Shown one piece after another: positions 25,467 to 33,868 of a stretch of DNA of 64,000 bases. The translations under genes and the position numbers were made by a program. The notes under the pieces were generated by a model. That model was given only the letters and a program-made list of their open reading frames with translations. It was not told the origin of the DNA and did not search any database. The stretch's first letter is position 1. The number at the start of each line of letters is the position of its first letter. Source of the stretch: JBBDKV01 sp040879165 (GTDB lineage Bacteria > Patescibacteriota > Microgenomatia > UBA1400 > PJMF01); contig JBBDKV010000013.1 in NCBI GenBank assembly GCA_040879165.1, forward strand, positions 62,001 to 126,000, read 5' to 3'.

Positions 25467-26510
25467 CTAGCCCAAACCCATCACTTCTCGAACCTCAGCC
25501 ACTGTATTCTGTGCGATTTCCCGAGCTCGGTCTGCTCCGCCAGCTATCACTGCATTTACAAATCGAGGGTTTGCTTCTAATTCTTTTCGATGTTCTTGGA
25601 TGGGTGCTAATTGTTCAAAAATTGCTGCCGCCAAATCTTTTTTGAGATCTCCATACCGAATACCCGAGCCCTTGTATAACGCCTCATATTCCTTGCGCCT
25701 ATCAACACCTTGAAATAATTCAACAAAAGTCAACATGTTTGCCACACCGAGTGATTCTTCTCCAGATTGGTCAATGTAGCGGTTTCCCGACTTACTCTTG
25801 GCGTCTTTTTTAATTGTTCCTTTACCACTGTCAGTTGGGGCAGCTGATAATCGCTTCTGAATTGTTTTTAGATCATCAGTTAAAGTAATGTAACTACCCT
25901 CGACACTCTTACTCATCTTGCCTGCGCCTGCCAGTGAAGGTACGTACTCGCCGGAAGTAACAAATCGCTGTGGTTCTGGAAAATCTGTGCCATATTCTTG
26001 ATTGAATCGTCGCGCAATTTCTCGAGTCGCCTCCAGATGCGGTTCTTGATCCAGGCCAACTGGCACGAGCCCAGCTTTGTAGATCAAAATATCCGCCGCC
26101 ATTAACGCCGGATAATTAAGTAGTGCCATCGTGACGTGATCAGGATGTTGTTTGACTTTTTCTTTGAATGTTGGCAAGTGCTGCATCTTGGCAACGGTCG
26201 TCAGTGATGAAAAATAAAAGGCAAGCTCAAGATGTTCGTTCACCATCGATTGCTGAAAGAGAATGCTTTTGTCAGGATTTAAGCCAGCTGCCAGATAATC
26301 CAACATCACTTCTCGCCGATTTTGGCGCAACGTAGCTACATCATACGGCGTGGTAATGGTATGCACGTCAGCAACCATATAGAGCGTCTCGTATTCCTGA
26401 CTATCCTGAAGCTCAAGCATGCCCTTGACTGCTCCGAGATAATTTCCCAGATGCAGTCTGCCGGTCGCGCGAATTCCTGATAAGACTCGTTGTGCAATTT
26501 TTTTACTCAT
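25467..26510 (-). CDS. trpS: Tryptophanyl-tRNA synthetase
   Basis: The 347-residue class I synthetase begins with RVLSGIRATGRLHLGNYLGA (the HIGH-type HLGN) and has the KMSKS loop as GKMSKSVEGS. LVPVGLDQEPHLE and MVADVHT are TrpRS-specific surroundings. An AGAGGAA site precedes the ATG. Upstream on the minus strand TATAAT lies about 45 bases from the start and two small inverted repeats precede it, but no T-box elements are seen. Confidence 0.96.
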   Translation of the reverse strand: MSKKIAQRVLSGIRATGRLHLGNYLGAVKGMLELQDSQEYETLYMVADVHTITTPYDVATLRQNRREVMLDYLAAGLNPDKSILFQQSMVNEHLELAFYFSSLTTVAKMQHLPTFKEKVKQHPDHVTMALLNYPALMAADILIYKAGLVPVGLDQEPHLEATREIARRFNQEYGTDFPEPQRFVTSGEYVPSLAGAGKMSKSVEGSYITLTDDLKTIQKRLSAAPTDSGKGTIKKDAKSKSGNRYIDQSGEESLGVANMLTFVELFQGVDRRKEYEALYKGSGIRYGDLKKDLAAAIFEQLAPIQEHRKELEANPRFVNAVIAGGADRAREIAQNTVAEVREVMGLG

Positions 26511-26585
26511 ATTTCCTCTTGAGATCTGCTTGATTTAGATGGGTCATTATACTACGAGATAGAGGTTAATCATAACCGATGACAC

Positions 26586-26606
26586 GTATCAAATTTGTGC
26601 TGATAC
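26586..26606. repeat. Small inverted repeat between the Xer gene and trpS
   Basis: GTATCA and TGATAC flank nine bases. A second inverted repeat, GGTTA-TGAT-TAACC on the minus strand, lies about 20 bases nearer trpS. These could be operators or weak hairpins; there is no T run to make a clear terminator. Confidence 0.3.
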
Positions 26607-26634
26607 ATATCTAGTACCTGAAGAATGTAAAACC

Positions 26635-27504
26635 CTACAACTCTTCAATTTGAATTGTGGGCTGCATGTCTGGGCTGTCGATCATTTTTAAGTATTTTTC
26701 TGTGGTGGTAATGCGCTTATGCCCCACTAACTGAGAAACATAAACCAGCGGTGTGCCAGCGCGCAGCTGTTCAACAATAAAAGTATGTCGTAAATCATTG
26801 ACTTTGGCATCTTTAATGCCTGCCAATCTAAAATAGCGATCTAGGGCTGTGCGGATATTTCGCACCAAAAATGGCCGACAGGTTTTGGTCAAAAAGAGGG
26901 TTTTTTCTCGGGCACGAGGGCGAACTGCCAGATAATCCATAATTGACTGCTTGCCAGCTGCATTGAGCGGTACTCTGCGAACTCCTCGAGAATTTTGTGG
27001 CTGAACCGTGATCACGTTGCGTTCTAAATCTACGTCACCAACTTCAAGTGCCGCCAACTCACTAATACGCATGCCTGTTTGAAGCAACAACTCAACAACA
27101 GCGGACATACGGGCGTCGCCACGACAGGCGTCGCGCAGCGCTCGGTACTCTGTTTTGGTCAGGATACGAGGAGGAGCTTGATCAAATTTTGGGTGAGAAA
27201 CAATTTCAGCAGGATTACGATCTATCGCACCTTCTGCAATTGCAAAACGAAAAAAGGCCTTGATTGAGTTAATTTTTCGAGAGACAGATTTGCCAGTATA
27301 GCGCTGTGTTTTGAGTAATTCTTTAAACTCTTCAATATCTGTGTCAACAATTTGATCCAAAGACTCACGATTTTTAGTGTCAGAGACAAATGACAAAAAT
27401 TGCTCGATATCTTTACTATAAGCGATGACAGTCGCGTGTGCCTTACCATTGTCTTTGAGGTTTGTAACAAATTTGCTGTGAATGCCTTGCAATGCTTGAT
27501 GCAT
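26635..27504 (-). CDS. Xer-type tyrosine recombinase
   Basis: The 289-residue protein has an N-terminal SAM-like core-binding domain and the catalytic domain with Arg in LLLQTGMRISELAAL, His-x-x-Arg in DLRHTF, His in QLVGHKRI and the nucleophile in TTEKYLKM. Length and lack of extensions fit a chromosome-dimer resolving Xer protein rather than a phage integrase, and no att-like structure lies beside it. No cargo or mobile genes adjoin it. XerC, XerD or single-Xer identity cannot be told from sequence alone. Confidence 0.88.
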   Translation of the reverse strand: MHQALQGIHSKFVTNLKDNGKAHATVIAYSKDIEQFLSFVSDTKNRESLDQIVDTDIEEFKELLKTQRYTGKSVSRKINSIKAFFRFAIAEGAIDRNPAEIVSHPKFDQAPPRILTKTEYRALRDACRGDARMSAVVELLLQTGMRISELAALEVGDVDLERNVITVQPQNSRGVRRVPLNAAGKQSIMDYLAVRPRAREKTLFLTKTCRPFLVRNIRTALDRYFRLAGIKDAKVNDLRHTFIVEQLRAGTPLVYVSQLVGHKRITTTEKYLKMIDSPDMQPTIQIEEL

Positions 27505-27621
27505 ATAGGAGGTCTTTCTAGTATTTATTTGCTATGCTAGTCTAGTTATTAGAAATGAAACAATCATTCACTTGAGTTTTTTCTTGACGTCTTATAATAT
27601 CATTAGATAGGATTATAAGCA

Positions 27622-27975
27622 ATGCGGACATTATTATATCATCCAATAGCTGTCATCCTCATACTGCTTGTGGCTGTACTGTTCTATATTTCACTAGACC
27701 AAAGCGCACGCAAAGCCGAAGTCTCCACCAAAAATGTCGAGCTATTACAACAGGAAATCACCCAAATGACAAGTGACGTTTCACAACTTGAGAAAGATCT
27801 AGAGGACAACGATCTTTCATTCACCCAGGAGCAAATTCTCAGAAATGAACTGCGTCAAAAAAAAGAAGGGGAAGTAGTTTTCCAAGTGCCAGATTTTGAG
27901 ATTCCCGAACTGCCCCCCGAGCCCACACCTGAGCCGAAAACCCCCTGGCAAGAATGGCGGGAAATTGTATGGTAA
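27622..27975 (+). CDS. FtsB/DivIC-like septum protein
   Basis: The 117-residue protein has one membrane helix (residues 8-24, AVILILLVAVLFYISL), a coiled coil (LLQQEITQMTSDVSQLEKDL), the ILRNELRQKKEGEVVFQVPD stretch typical of the DivIC/FtsB family, and a Pro/Glu-rich tail. In known bacteria such proteins bridge FtsL and FtsQ in the divisome. It is the only plus-strand gene in its vicinity. TATAAT at 27593-27598 lies 23 bases before the ATG and may be its promoter. Confidence 0.72.
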   Translation: MRTLLYHPIAVILILLVAVLFYISLDQSARKAEVSTKNVELLQQEITQMTSDVSQLEKDLEDNDLSFTQEQILRNELRQKKEGEVVFQVPDFEIPELPPEPTPEPKTPWQEWREIVW

Positions 27976-28050
27976 TTTCACAGAAATGTGTTTCAACAAA
28001 CAGTGCACTCAGTAGTTACCTAACAAAGCTTTCGCCTTAAAAAGCCTCTG

Positions 28051-29739
28051 TCATTCAGCCTTCGCCTCAAAATATCCAATCGCTCCCCACAACCGCTCAA
28101 CAACCCGCTCCCGCCCCATAACTTGCATCAGCTGGTGCAAGTCGGGCGTATTAAGTTGATGCGTAAGAGCTACGCGAAACGCAGCCATCACATGACCAAT
28201 GTGACCTTTGAACGAATCCGGCTCAGCCTTAAAAGACTTGAGGTCTCGAGCATACCCTAACTGCTCAGCAACCAACTGATGCTTCTCAAACCAAGCTTCC
28301 TGCGAATCAGCTGGATCGTACGTATCTATCGACTTGCGCAAGGCAACTATGGCATCTTCAGGACTGACAATCAATTTTTCATAGGCTGCAGTCCCATCAC
28401 TTTTGGCGAACAACTCATCATAGAAATAACCAAACAACTCTGGCACATCTGACCAAGTGACGATGTCTTTTCTTGGCTGCGGCTGATTGCGCTCTATGTT
28501 AAAAATTCCCACTGAATACTCTGGGTATGTTTCTAAGTACGTAGCAAAGGCTGGCGAAAACTGCCGCGCCCATGCTAAAACTGCCTGATAGACATCTTCT
28601 GCTTTGAGTTTGGAAACGACATCTCGACTAATATGCTCAAGCTTTTTCAGATCAAAAAGAGCGATGGTCTTGCCAATTTTGCGCGGATCAAAGAGAAATT
28701 CCGTGTAGGGCTTGTCAGGATTATTTCTCCGCCAATCACTAAAATTGGAATTTGCTAAATTGAGTAAGTACTCAAGTACCGCCACTGGATAATATCCTTG
28801 CTCTACATACGAGCCAACTGTCGCTTCGGGATCTTGACGCTTGCTGAGTTTGCGGACAGAATCACCTTCTTTTTTACCAATGTGAGAAAAATGCATATAC
28901 GTAGGTTGCGGTATTTCAAGCATTTCAAAAAGTTGCAGATGTAGCGGCAGAGACGACAACCACTCCTCACCTCGACTAATATGCGTAGTTCTCATCAAGT
29001 GATCATCGATAACGTGCGCAAAATGATAGGTTGGCAGACCATTTGATTTAATCAGAACCATGTCAAAAACATTATTCTCAAACTCAAGCTTGCCGCGGAC
29101 CAAATCCTTAATACGTATTTTTCGGGATTCTTGTGGCGCTCTGATTCTGAGCACGAACTCGTTACCCTGCGCCAATTGTTGCTTGATTTCATCCAGGCTT
29201 AGGTCGCGATGCTTCGCCCACTTACCATAATATCCTTTTTTGAGCAGACCCGCTGCTTCCTGCTCCTGCACATTCTGTTCTAACTCCTCCCTCGAACAAA
29301 AACACGGATAAGCCAAGCCATGAGCCACCATCCATTTAGCAAAGACAGCATAGATCTTGATGCGTTCACTCTGCAGGTACGGACCATAATCCCCCTGCTG
29401 TTTTTCAGCTGACACAAAACCTTCGGTTGGCGCCACCTGAAAATTTTGCAACGCAGCAATGATTGCTTCAGTACCCCCCGCAACTTTGCGCGCTTGATCA
29501 GTGTCTTCAATGCGAAGAAAGAACACACCATCAGATTGCTCAGCCAACAACTTTGAAATCAAGGATGCGTAAATCCCCCCAATATGCACGTACCCGGTAG
29601 GACTAGGCGCAAATCTCGTCACAATCGCAGATTCGGGAAGATCTCTTGGTGGATATTTTGCTTCTAGATCAGCCGGGGTTTCTGTCGTATCTGGATACAA
29701 CAGTTCAGCTAAGTCACGAAGCTCAGATTGGGTCAACAT
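28051..29739 (-). CDS. gltX: Glutamyl-tRNA synthetase
   Basis: The 562-residue class I synthetase has TRFAPSPTGYVHIGGIYASL (HIGH variant HIGG), FFLRIEDTDQ, YPCFCSREEL and the KMSKS variant RKLSKRQD. About 37 residues precede the usual start region and may be a lineage extension. It charges tRNA-Glu and, if nondiscriminating, tRNA-Gln; I cannot decide which. The start ATG at 29739 lacks a clear ribosome binding site. Confidence 0.94.
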   Translation of the reverse strand: MLTQSELRDLAELLYPDTTETPADLEAKYPPRDLPESAIVTRFAPSPTGYVHIGGIYASLISKLLAEQSDGVFFLRIEDTDQARKVAGGTEAIIAALQNFQVAPTEGFVSAEKQQGDYGPYLQSERIKIYAVFAKWMVAHGLAYPCFCSREELEQNVQEQEAAGLLKKGYYGKWAKHRDLSLDEIKQQLAQGNEFVLRIRAPQESRKIRIKDLVRGKLEFENNVFDMVLIKSNGLPTYHFAHVIDDHLMRTTHISRGEEWLSSLPLHLQLFEMLEIPQPTYMHFSHIGKKEGDSVRKLSKRQDPEATVGSYVEQGYYPVAVLEYLLNLANSNFSDWRRNNPDKPYTEFLFDPRKIGKTIALFDLKKLEHISRDVVSKLKAEDVYQAVLAWARQFSPAFATYLETYPEYSVGIFNIERNQPQPRKDIVTWSDVPELFGYFYDELFAKSDGTAAYEKLIVSPEDAIVALRKSIDTYDPADSQEAWFEKHQLVAEQLGYARDLKSFKAEPDSFKGHIGHVMAAFRVALTHQLNTPDLHQLMQVMGRERVVERLWGAIGYFEAKAE

Positions 29740-29917
29740 AGGAGTTTTTCTACACGTACTCTATTTATCTCTGTAGTTGGAATTATACATCAAGAAACAG
29801 TCCGGATAACCCGCAAGGTTATAATCCTGAGATCACAAATACAATTATTTGGTCAACAATAAATTGAGGATTTACCGACTGTCCTTCAGGCACTGACTCT
29901 ACTCGGTAGTACTATCG

Positions 29918-30304
29918 TTACATTTTCTCTGGGGTTGATTCTTGTTTGTCTAATGTACGAAGAAAAGCGGCTACATCTAGTGTTCCCGCACGAACTTGGA
30001 CATAATCTCCGTAGACTTTGCTGAACTCAAGTATTGTTTTAGAGTCAAAATTACCCGAGCTAATCTGAGCGTCAAGTTCGACGAGTTTCTGTTGAATTAT
30101 TGCCTTAACATCCTGAGGTGTAGTGGTTTGATCCCCATCGTCTTCACCGCTGTCATGCGTGCCAGAAAAATGCTGTTCGTTCGCAAAGTTATTTTGTCCT
30201 CTAAAGAACCGAAGCCACCCGAACGCAAAACGCCCTTCTCTCACATTTTGCACATCTTGATCTTGAAAAGCTGGGGAAGTAGTTTCGGAAGATTCTTGTT
30301 TCAT
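29918..30304 (-). CDS. Hypothetical protein
   Basis: This 128-residue polar protein has a disordered, Asp/Ser/Thr-rich first half with an aromatic patch (RFAFGWLRFFRG) and a helical second half (VKAIIQQKLVELDAQISSGN then TILEFSKVYGDYVQVRAG). No family is recognised. It stands alone between gltX and the divergent purF. Codon use and frame length make it a plausible real gene. Confidence 0.45.
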   Translation of the reverse strand: MKQESSETTSPAFQDQDVQNVREGRFAFGWLRFFRGQNNFANEQHFSGTHDSGEDDGDQTTTPQDVKAIIQQKLVELDAQISSGNFDSKTILEFSKVYGDYVQVRAGTLDVAAFLRTLDKQESTPEKM

Positions 30305-30441
30305 ACCGATCTAGTAAATAATATCATGCCACGTGCTAACCGGTCTAGCATCAGACTGAGTCAATGAAATTATAAGTCCTACACGCATAGCATTCAACTT
30401 TCCGCCCTTGCCAGCTGTTTTTGACCAGGATATCGTAAGGT

Positions 30442-31896
30442 ATGCACGCTGAAGTGGTTGATCCTTTTACGCACATCGTTGCTCCATTTTTTCCTGAGGA
30501 AAAATGTGGTGTTTTTGGGGTCTATGGCGCTGGCATGGAAGCCGCGCGCCTAGTACATTCTGGTCTCTGGGCACTGCAACATAGAGGACAAGAAAGCTCA
30601 GGGATTGCTTCTTCAGAAGGCAAGACTATTCGACTTTACAAAGGTGAGGGATTGATCTCACGCGTCTTCAACGAGGATCATTTGGCTCTCCTTTCTGGGA
30701 ACTACGCTATTGGTCACAATCGCTACGCAACTTCTGGGGGCTCAGGCAAGACTCACGCGCAACCGATTCTAGGTAAACACAATTTGATCGCACTCGCTCA
30801 CAACGGGAACTTGCCAGATACGTCAGCGCTCGAAAAATATTTGAAAAAACAAGCAATTGATATTTCGGTCCTGAACGACTCAGAGATGATGCAAGCAGCC
30901 ATTGAGCATGAATTGCATCGCGGCAACACGATCAAAAAAACGCTTAAAAAACTGCTGCCACTTTTCACAGGCGTCTATTGTTTGCTGCTGCTGACCAAAG
31001 ATAGCTTGATAGCGATTCGAGATCCCTCAGGTGTTCGCCCGCTGAGTTTGGGTAAGCTGAATGGTGGATACGTTTTTTCCTCAGAAACGTGCGCTTTGGA
31101 TACTATTGGTGCAACATTTGTGCGTGATATTGCTCCGGGAGAAATGGTAGTGGTCACTGCGCACGGACTAAAATCGCACCAATTGCAACCCGGTGATGAA
31201 AAATTAGATATTTTTGAGTTCATTTATTTCGCCCGATCAGACAGCATGCTGCTGGGGAAACGAGTTGACGTTGTTCGTAAAAATTTGGGTCGCCAGCTAG
31301 CGCGTGAGACTGATCTGGCTGCAGATGTGGTCATTCCAGTACCTGATTCGGCTGTTTCGGCTGCTATTGGTTTTGCGCAGGAAAGTAGCGTGCCATTTGA
31401 TCACGGCTTGATTAAAAATCGCTACATTCATCGGACATTTATTCAACCAGCTCAAAGATTAAGAGAGAAAACGGTCAACATGAAACTCAACCCTATTCCT
31501 GAAAGCATTTCGGGCAAGCGGGTAGCAATCATTGATGACTCGATTGTCCGCGGCACAACAGCCAAAAGCCTGGTTGAAAGAGTGCGCTCGGCTGGTGCAG
31601 CAGAAGTTCATTTGCTGATAAGTTCACCACCAGTGGTTTATCCTGACTTTTACGGTATCGATACCCCGCGACAAACAGACCTGATTGCCTTTGAGATGCC
31701 CATTAAAAAAATTGTCAAATACGTGGGTGCCGACAGCCTACACTTTTTGTCCTATCAGGGAATGATCAAGGCAATAGAATTGCCTGAAAGCACGTTTTGT
31801 ACGTCGTGTTTTACGGGAAAATACCCGAGTTCAATTGGTAAAAGAAGTCGAGAAATTAAGTCGTGCGCTCACTCAGACCTAGCTCGTGAGGAGTAG
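30442..31896 (+). CDS. purF: Amidophosphoribosyltransferase
   Basis: The 484-residue enzyme makes phosphoribosylamine, the first step of purine synthesis. A 21-residue propeptide ends before Cys22 of KCGVFGVYG, the Ntn glutaminase nucleophile. GHNRYATSGG and AHNGNL follow, and the PRPP site is VAIIDDSIVRGTTAKSLV. Of the four Fe-S ligands in the B. subtilis-type enzyme, three seem present (Cys217, Cys453, Cys456) but the Cys of HPCFYGID is Asp402. AAGG precedes the ATG. No other purine genes are in the window. Its end overlaps the convergent ATP-grasp gene by 18 bases. Confidence 0.95.
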   Translation: MHAEVVDPFTHIVAPFFPEEKCGVFGVYGAGMEAARLVHSGLWALQHRGQESSGIASSEGKTIRLYKGEGLISRVFNEDHLALLSGNYAIGHNRYATSGGSGKTHAQPILGKHNLIALAHNGNLPDTSALEKYLKKQAIDISVLNDSEMMQAAIEHELHRGNTIKKTLKKLLPLFTGVYCLLLLTKDSLIAIRDPSGVRPLSLGKLNGGYVFSSETCALDTIGATFVRDIAPGEMVVVTAHGLKSHQLQPGDEKLDIFEFIYFARSDSMLLGKRVDVVRKNLGRQLARETDLAADVVIPVPDSAVSAAIGFAQESSVPFDHGLIKNRYIHRTFIQPAQRLREKTVNMKLNPIPESISGKRVAIIDDSIVRGTTAKSLVERVRSAGAAEVHLLISSPPVVYPDFYGIDTPRQTDLIAFEMPIKKIVKYVGADSLHFLSYQGMIKAIELPESTFCTSCFTGKYPSSIGKRSREIKSCAHSDLAREE

Positions 31897-32991
31897 TTTG
31901 GGAACGGGCACCGTATCAATAGCATCCCTGTTTGCACGTTGTCGCACCGTTTTTTTCAATTTTGGAAACAACAAATACAAAAATTCTCGGGCAGCGTGGC
32001 GATTTTTTCCTTGATACGGCGCGTCATGAATATCAAAACCTGGAGACGTATTTAATTCGATAATTACGTAGCTATGATCTGTCTGCTGCTTGGTAATATC
32101 TGCTGTAATAAAGTCAATTCCAGCAAGACTGAGTCCGGGTATCGCCTCCATAGCTTCAAGCGCAATTGCGTTAACACTTGGATGTGCCAGATCTGTGCAA
32201 TCTATGGCTTCTCCGCCCTTTGAGACATTGGAAACTGTTCTTAAAAACACCTGCTGGTTTAGTTTTGGAATAGATGCCACAGTCATGCCGCACATCTCAA
32301 GATTGCTGCGCAGATCTGCATCAATGTTGATTTTACAATGCGATTGAGTGCCCGCTCGTCTAATTTTTTCTTTGTTTTTGTGTTCGATTAGTTGCCGAAT
32401 ACTTGATTCTCCATCCCCGATCACATTAGCTGGAATTCTGTTGACAATACCTACTACTTTTTCTTGCGTTGCCAGAATTCGATACTCCTTGCCTTGAAAC
32501 ATCTCTTCAACCAGACTGGTCGATTTACTACCAGCATGAGCAAACGCAAGCTCCAAGGCGCGCTGATATTCTGGGTAGCTAGAAACATTGAGGGAAATAT
32601 TATCGCCTTGGTTGCCGTCTGTTGGCTTGATTGCCAGTGGTTTTTGTAAGCTGTTATAGACTTTTTTTATGTACTCGGCTGTATCTGTTTTTGTAACCTG
32701 GTATCCTTTTGGAGTAGCAATGCCAACTGCGCGTAACAAATTATTGGTTGTGTGCTTATTGGCACAAGCGTGCTCAGCCAGCGCTGTAGTAGTGGATGGA
32801 ATTTGGTGATAGTAACTAACGTGCTTGCCCGCATACTCCATACTGACAATCTTTGTGCCTGGTATTATTTCCCAACTAATGCCCTGTTTTTCTGCTTCAA
32901 CCAAAATAATGCGAGAGCTATTAGACAACCGCTTGCCATTTTTCAGGCCTTCTGGAGAGAAATGTTGTAGTTTTGGTTGTTTGTTTGACAC
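31879..32991 (-). CDS. ATP-grasp ligase (cyanophycin synthetase/GshF-like)
   Basis: The 370-residue protein has IKPTDGNQGDNISLNV, SLVEEMFQGKEYRILATQEK, RIPANVIGDGESSIRQLIEH and the metal-binding YVIIELNTSPGFDIHD, the ATP-grasp pattern of CphA and of the GshF glutathione-synthase domain. The first 80 residues form a different N-terminal domain. It would ligate a carboxylate to an amine; the substrates are unknown. The start is GTG at 32991. It is convergent with purF. Confidence 0.8.
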   Translation of the reverse strand: MSNKQPKLQHFSPEGLKNGKRLSNSSRIILVEAEKQGISWEIIPGTKIVSMEYAGKHVSYYHQIPSTTTALAEHACANKHTTNNLLRAVGIATPKGYQVTKTDTAEYIKKVYNSLQKPLAIKPTDGNQGDNISLNVSSYPEYQRALELAFAHAGSKSTSLVEEMFQGKEYRILATQEKVVGIVNRIPANVIGDGESSIRQLIEHKNKEKIRRAGTQSHCKINIDADLRSNLEMCGMTVASIPKLNQQVFLRTVSNVSKGGEAIDCTDLAHPSVNAIALEAMEAIPGLSLAGIDFITADITKQQTDHSYVIIELNTSPGFDIHDAPYQGKNRHAAREFLYLLFPKLKKTVRQRANRDAIDTVPVPKLLLTS

Positions 32992-33241
32992 AGGTATATT
33001 CTCACTAGTTTAGATAGGCAACTCACCAGCTTGTGGTTTAGAGGTCAAGATTTAGGAGGTCAAGATGTAGATGGCATGGTTAGCCAAAACACTGGTGAAT
33101 AGCTTTTTCTGCTCACAGAAAGAAATGGTACTCTAAAATTGACTACTAAATATCTGTAGTGTTTTTCCAGTATAGCACACTATTGACTTATAGTGAAATG
33201 TTATGAGGTATTTTTGAGAATAACGAATTCTGATTCTATGG
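32992..33241. other. Gene-free stretch with a tandem duplication and terminal inverted repeats
   Basis: I find no credible gene here. GAGGTCAAGAT(T/G)TAG occurs twice in tandem at 33041-33070. GGTTAGCCA at 33078-33086 is repeated in inverted order at 33239-33247, bounding about 170 bases whose right end coincides with the point where the PIN-toxin remnant stops. This may be the scar of an insertion or deletion that destroyed the toxin gene. Confidence 0.4.
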
Positions 33242-33310
33242 CTAACCTCGAGGAATGATTATTTCACTTATAAATATATTTGTGTCAAATACTACTCGAG
33301 GTTTTTTCAT
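33242..33310 (-). pseudogene. PIN-domain toxin remnant (22 codons)
   Basis: An ATG at 33310, inside the 3' end of the antitoxin gene and in another frame, encodes a 22-residue peptide containing RVVFDTNIFISEIIIPRG and then a stop. V-F-D-T-N-I-F-I-S is the first strand and catalytic Asp region of PIN-domain ribonuclease toxins. Such genes usually start by overlapping their antitoxin, as here. Nothing downstream restores the rest of the domain, so the toxin is lost. Confidence 0.65.
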
Positions 33311-33584
33311 ACTGCCTTTGTCGTACTGATTCTACCTCGGCAGTAATGTCGCTAAACGCATCGTCAAACCTAAAATTACGATTATTTGACCTCAATTCTT
33401 CCAAAAACGCAAAATTCTTCAAGCGCTCATATTCTTCAAGCTGCTTAAGGTTAATAAGTGCCAGCTGGGCCTGACTGCGATTCATAACTATGATGGGTTT
33501 TTTTGATTTTTGCACCGATTCTGCCACAGCCTTATACTGACGCTGCACTTCTCTGATGGAAATAGTTTTATTAAGTAGTTGCAT
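33285..33584 (-). CDS. Phd/YefM-type antitoxin
   Basis: This protein of 99 residues begins MQLLNKTISIREVQRQYKAV, followed by KSKKPIIVMNRSQAQLALIN and a C-terminal, charged toxin-binding tail. This is the Phd/YefM DNA-binding fold (type II antitoxin). The ATG at 33584 was chosen because the promoter and operator lie just before it. The partner gene is a 22-codon PIN remnant, so this is an orphan antitoxin that could still repress its own promoter or act elsewhere in trans. Confidence 0.8.
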   Translation of the reverse strand: MQLLNKTISIREVQRQYKAVAESVQKSKKPIIVMNRSQAQLALINLKQLEEYERLKNFAFLEELRSNNRNFRFDDAFSDITAEVESVRQRQYEKTSSSI

Positions 33585-33592
33585 ACTACAAT

Positions 33593-33622
33593 TGTCATAC
33601 AATGACACATATCAATTGTCAA
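33593..33622 (-). promoter_or_regulatory. Antitoxin promoter with overlapping operator
   Basis: On the minus strand TTGACA, 17 bases, TATGAC. The inverted repeat TGTCAT-ACA-ATGACA (33593-33607) covers the -10, and GACAATTG occurs twice. Autoregulation by the antitoxin is expected for this family and inferred here. Confidence 0.65.
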
Positions 33623-33707
33623 ACTATTGTCTGACATTTGCAATTACATTCTCAAGAAATTATTTGTACCGGCACATTGTCAAAGGAAGGTGTCTATTAG
33701 CGCAGTC

Positions 33708-33739
33708 AAAAAAAGGTGACCGATTTGGAACGGTCTCCT
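33708..33739 (-). terminator. Probable rho-independent terminator
   Basis: AGGTGACCG and CGGTCTCCT pair (one T-T mismatch) around an 8-base loop and are followed on the minus strand by seven T. It ends the 33.74-33.83 kb intergenic element. Confidence 0.65.
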
Positions 33740-33826
33740 AAGTTTGCGGGTCTAGGTCCTCCGCCCATGCTTCGGACATTCCCTCGTGTAACTCGGTCAG
33801 AGTCAACAACACATATTCAGTCACAA
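33740..33826 (-). other. Structured intergenic element carrying a copy of the tRNA 3' end
   Basis: There is no open frame. AGTTTGCGGGTCTAGG at 33741-33756 is identical to 33865-33880, the 3' end of the neighbouring tRNA gene plus its first flanking bases. The minus-strand sequence contains GACCGA near its start that could pair with TCGGTC in the terminator at 33708-33739, closing a folded RNA of about 100 bases. It is either a tRNA-derived duplication scar or a small RNA; I found no match to SRP, RNase P or tmRNA cores. Confidence 0.35.
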
Positions 33827-33868
33827 AACTATAAGAAAAGACTGCTAGCGCAGTCTTTTCTTATAGTT
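33827..33868. terminator. 19-bp perfect hairpin directly behind the tRNA gene
   Basis: AACTATAAGAAAAGACTGC is followed by a TAGC loop and its exact complement. It begins at the last base of the minus-strand tRNA and on that strand continues into TTTT, so it likely terminates the tRNA transcript. Confidence 0.7.

Noticed and set aside
29740..29917. T-box leader before gltX (and before trpS at 26511-26634)
   Set aside because: No AGGGTGGNACCGCG-type T-box sequence or paired antiterminator was found; only small inverted repeats.
33708..33826. SRP, RNase P or tmRNA gene
   Set aside because: The diagnostic core sequences (for example the SRP GGAAGGAAGCAG-type loop) are absent and the element is too short for the latter two.
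33827..33868. 19-bp palindrome as an attachment site or CRISPR-like repeat
   Set aside because: It abuts the tRNA 3' end and continues into a T run, so a terminator explains it better.
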